Positions 62,877 to 64,000 of a stretch of DNA of 64,000 nucleotides are shown one piece after another. The notes beneath the pieces are model-generated. The model saw nothing but the letters and a program-made list of their open reading frames with translations, did not search any database and had not been told where the DNA came from. Source of the DNA: Candidatus Harpocratesius repetitus (GTDB lineage Archaea > Asgardarchaeota > Lokiarchaeia > Sigyniarchaeales > Promethearchaeaceae). The stretch lies in the NCBI GenBank assembly GCA_021498095.1, contig JAIZWK010000001.1, forward strand, positions 4,031,450 to 4,095,449, read 5' to 3'. Position numbers and translations under genes: made by a program. Positions within the stretch are counted from its first letter, which is position 1. Every line of letters starts with the position of its first letter.

Positions 62877-64000
62877 ATGATTCAAAGAATCCAATTAATC
62901 AATATAACAACCCATAAAAATAGCATTATTGAATTTAAACGCGGTATTAATTCACTCATGGGCGATAATGGGGCAGGAAAATCAACAGTTTTACAAATGA
63001 TTGGTTTTGTATTATTTGATTTTTTACCTGGAAGAAATCAAAAACAATATGTTCGAATAGGTGCTAAAGAAAATTTTGGAGAAGTAAAATTATGGATCAT
63101 AGGTAGAGATGGAGAAGAATATATGATTTATCGGACAATTGGAAAACCTAAAAATGAATTATCAGTTACTCATACACAAACCGGAATTATCCTTAAGGAT
63201 ATTAACTCTCTCCAAAATTTCCGAGAATGGGTTCATTTAATATTAGGAATTCGGTCTGATCTCCCTTTAAAAACAATTTTTGAAAATGGAATAGGAGTTC
63301 GACAGGGAACTTTTACAGAACCATTCTTGCGAAATCCTACAGGAAGGGCTCTTGTTTTTGCACCATTATTAAATGTTGATATTTATTCAAAACTATTCAA
63401 AAATTTTCTACATACTATTAAAGATTTTGAGAATGAAATCCACGAAAAAGGAATTCAGAAAAGTGGTCTTGAAGGAGAATTGAAAATTAAGCCAGAATTA
63501 GAAGAACGAGAAAAAATATTTTCAAAAAAGATAAAAAAAATAAAAAAAGACATACAAATGCTTAATTCAGAATGGAAAAAAGTGCATAAACACTTTGCTG
63601 AACTTGAAAAAATTAAGGAAGAGATCACCACAATTCAAAAAACCATTGATATTTTAAAGCAAGATGTTTCAGGACAAGAAAAAATGTTGAAAGAACTCGC
63701 AAATAATCTTAGGGAAGCAAAAAAGGCTCAAGATATTTGCATGAAATCTGAAGAAAATTATCAAAAATATAAAGAGCTTGAAAAGAAAAATAGAATACTT
63801 TCTTCCAAAATTCGAGTTTGGAGACAAAACAAAGATAAATTAACGAATTTTGAAAAAAAACTGGCTGAACTTCAGACTCAAAAAAAGCAACTTGATAAAG
63901 AAATAACAGAAATTGAAAAATTAAAGGATGAACTTCCAAATTTAGAAAAAATACATCAAAAATTCGAAAAATATAACCAAAATGCCGAAAAACTTCGAAT
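62877..64000 (+). CDS. rad50: DNA double-strand break repair ATPase Rad50, 3' end cut by window
   Basis: 374 codons visible. It begins MIQRIQLINITTHKNSI and has Walker A GDNGAGKST at 29-37; from about residue 190 it becomes a long heptad coiled coil, as in Rad50/SMC proteins. The zinc hook, signature and Walker B lie beyond the window. GGGAGG at 62863-62868 is a strong ribosome-binding site; only five bases separate it from the mre11 stop. It forms the ATP-driven clamp of the Mre11-Rad50 complex. Confidence 0.93.
   Translation, partial: MIQRIQLINITTHKNSIIEFKRGINSLMGDNGAGKSTVLQMIGFVLFDFLPGRNQKQYVRIGAKENFGEVKLWIIGRDGEEYMIYRTIGKPKNELSVTHTQTGIILKDINSLQNFREWVHLILGIRSDLPLKTIFENGIGVRQGTFTEPFLRNPTGRALVFAPLLNVDIYSKLFKNFLHTIKDFENEIHEKGIQKSGLEGELKIKPELEEREKIFSKKIKKIKKDIQMLNSEWKKVHKHFAELEKIKEEITTIQKTIDILKQDVSGQEKMLKELANNLREAKKAQDICMKSEENYQKYKELEKKNRILSSKIRVWRQNKDKLTNFEKKLAELQTQKKQLDKEITEIEKLKDELPNLEKIHQKFEKYNQNAEKLR

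Noticed and set aside
1..64000. CRISPR array
   Set aside because: No series of regularly spaced repeats with unique spacers was seen; the Cas4-like nuclease motif belongs to the Dna2-like protein.

Overview
The window looks like chromosomal DNA from an archaeon, most probably an Asgard (Lokiarchaeia/Heimdallarchaeia-like) lineage. Supporting signs are: a very AT-rich genome with T-rich intergenic regions and TATA-like boxes; two tRNA genes, each with an intron directly 3' of the anticodon loop position 37; a CTP-type (archaeal) riboflavin kinase; Mre11-Rad50; and at least five proteins carrying a profilin/longin/roadblock-like alpha-beta domain, which is unusually abundant in Asgard genomes. 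No rRNA or ribosomal-protein marker is present, so the placement is an inference.

Layout. 1-8.8 kb: two paralogous GPH/MFS sugar-type transporters (the first is cut by the window start), a complete cbiMNQO cobalt/nickel ECF importer, a stand-alone E2-type acyltransferase, a small membrane protein and an odd alpha/beta hydrolase. 9.2-16.9 kb: an AhpD-like protein, a sensor protein with a histidine-kinase dimerisation box and receiver but no ATPase domain, an alpha/beta hydrolase, a YprB-like exonuclease, a free-standing degenerate ThrRS N2 domain, a 0.95-kb gene-free stretch, an Smr protein, a DEAD-box helicase and an OsmC-like protein. 17-25 kb: a TPR protein, a membrane-anchored winged-helix regulator, an M19 dipeptidase, a methyltransferase, an N-terminally truncated Tag glycosylase, an MFS protein and a longin/roadblock protein. 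25-30.1 kb is a scarred stretch: a broken PIN gene, an intact hcp with a palindromic upstream site, a split TSUP permease, a short hcp relic, a VapBC-like pair, intron-bearing tRNA-Thr and a decayed copy of that tRNA.

30.4-38.4 kb: a longin-like protein, then a MoxR ATPase - VWA protein - SWIM protein operon (order of transcription), then ribK. 38.47-49.13 kb: a 10-kb segment bounded by two ~264-bp copies of the same sequence in opposite orientation. It holds decayed genes, an epimerase, tRNA-Met with intron, secreted and membrane proteins, a secreted caspase-like protease with duplicated domains, a regulator, and a 7TM protein with a longin-like tail. 49.2-55.7 kb: a PPP-type phosphatase, a frameshifted IS4-type transposase, a zinc-ribbon membrane protein, a membrane acyltransferase and a GT4 glycosyltransferase. 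56-64 kb: a 1717-residue Dna2-like Fe-S nuclease/SF1 helicase followed by mre11 and rad50 (rad50 runs off the window), i.e. a DNA end-resection cluster.

The items most worth follow-up are the Dna2-like/Mre11/Rad50 cluster, the MoxR-VWA-SWIM operon, the family of longin-like domain fusions, the inverted 264-bp repeat, the stand-alone ThrRS N2 domain and the secreted metacaspase-like protease. All functions are read from motifs by eye; no search was run.
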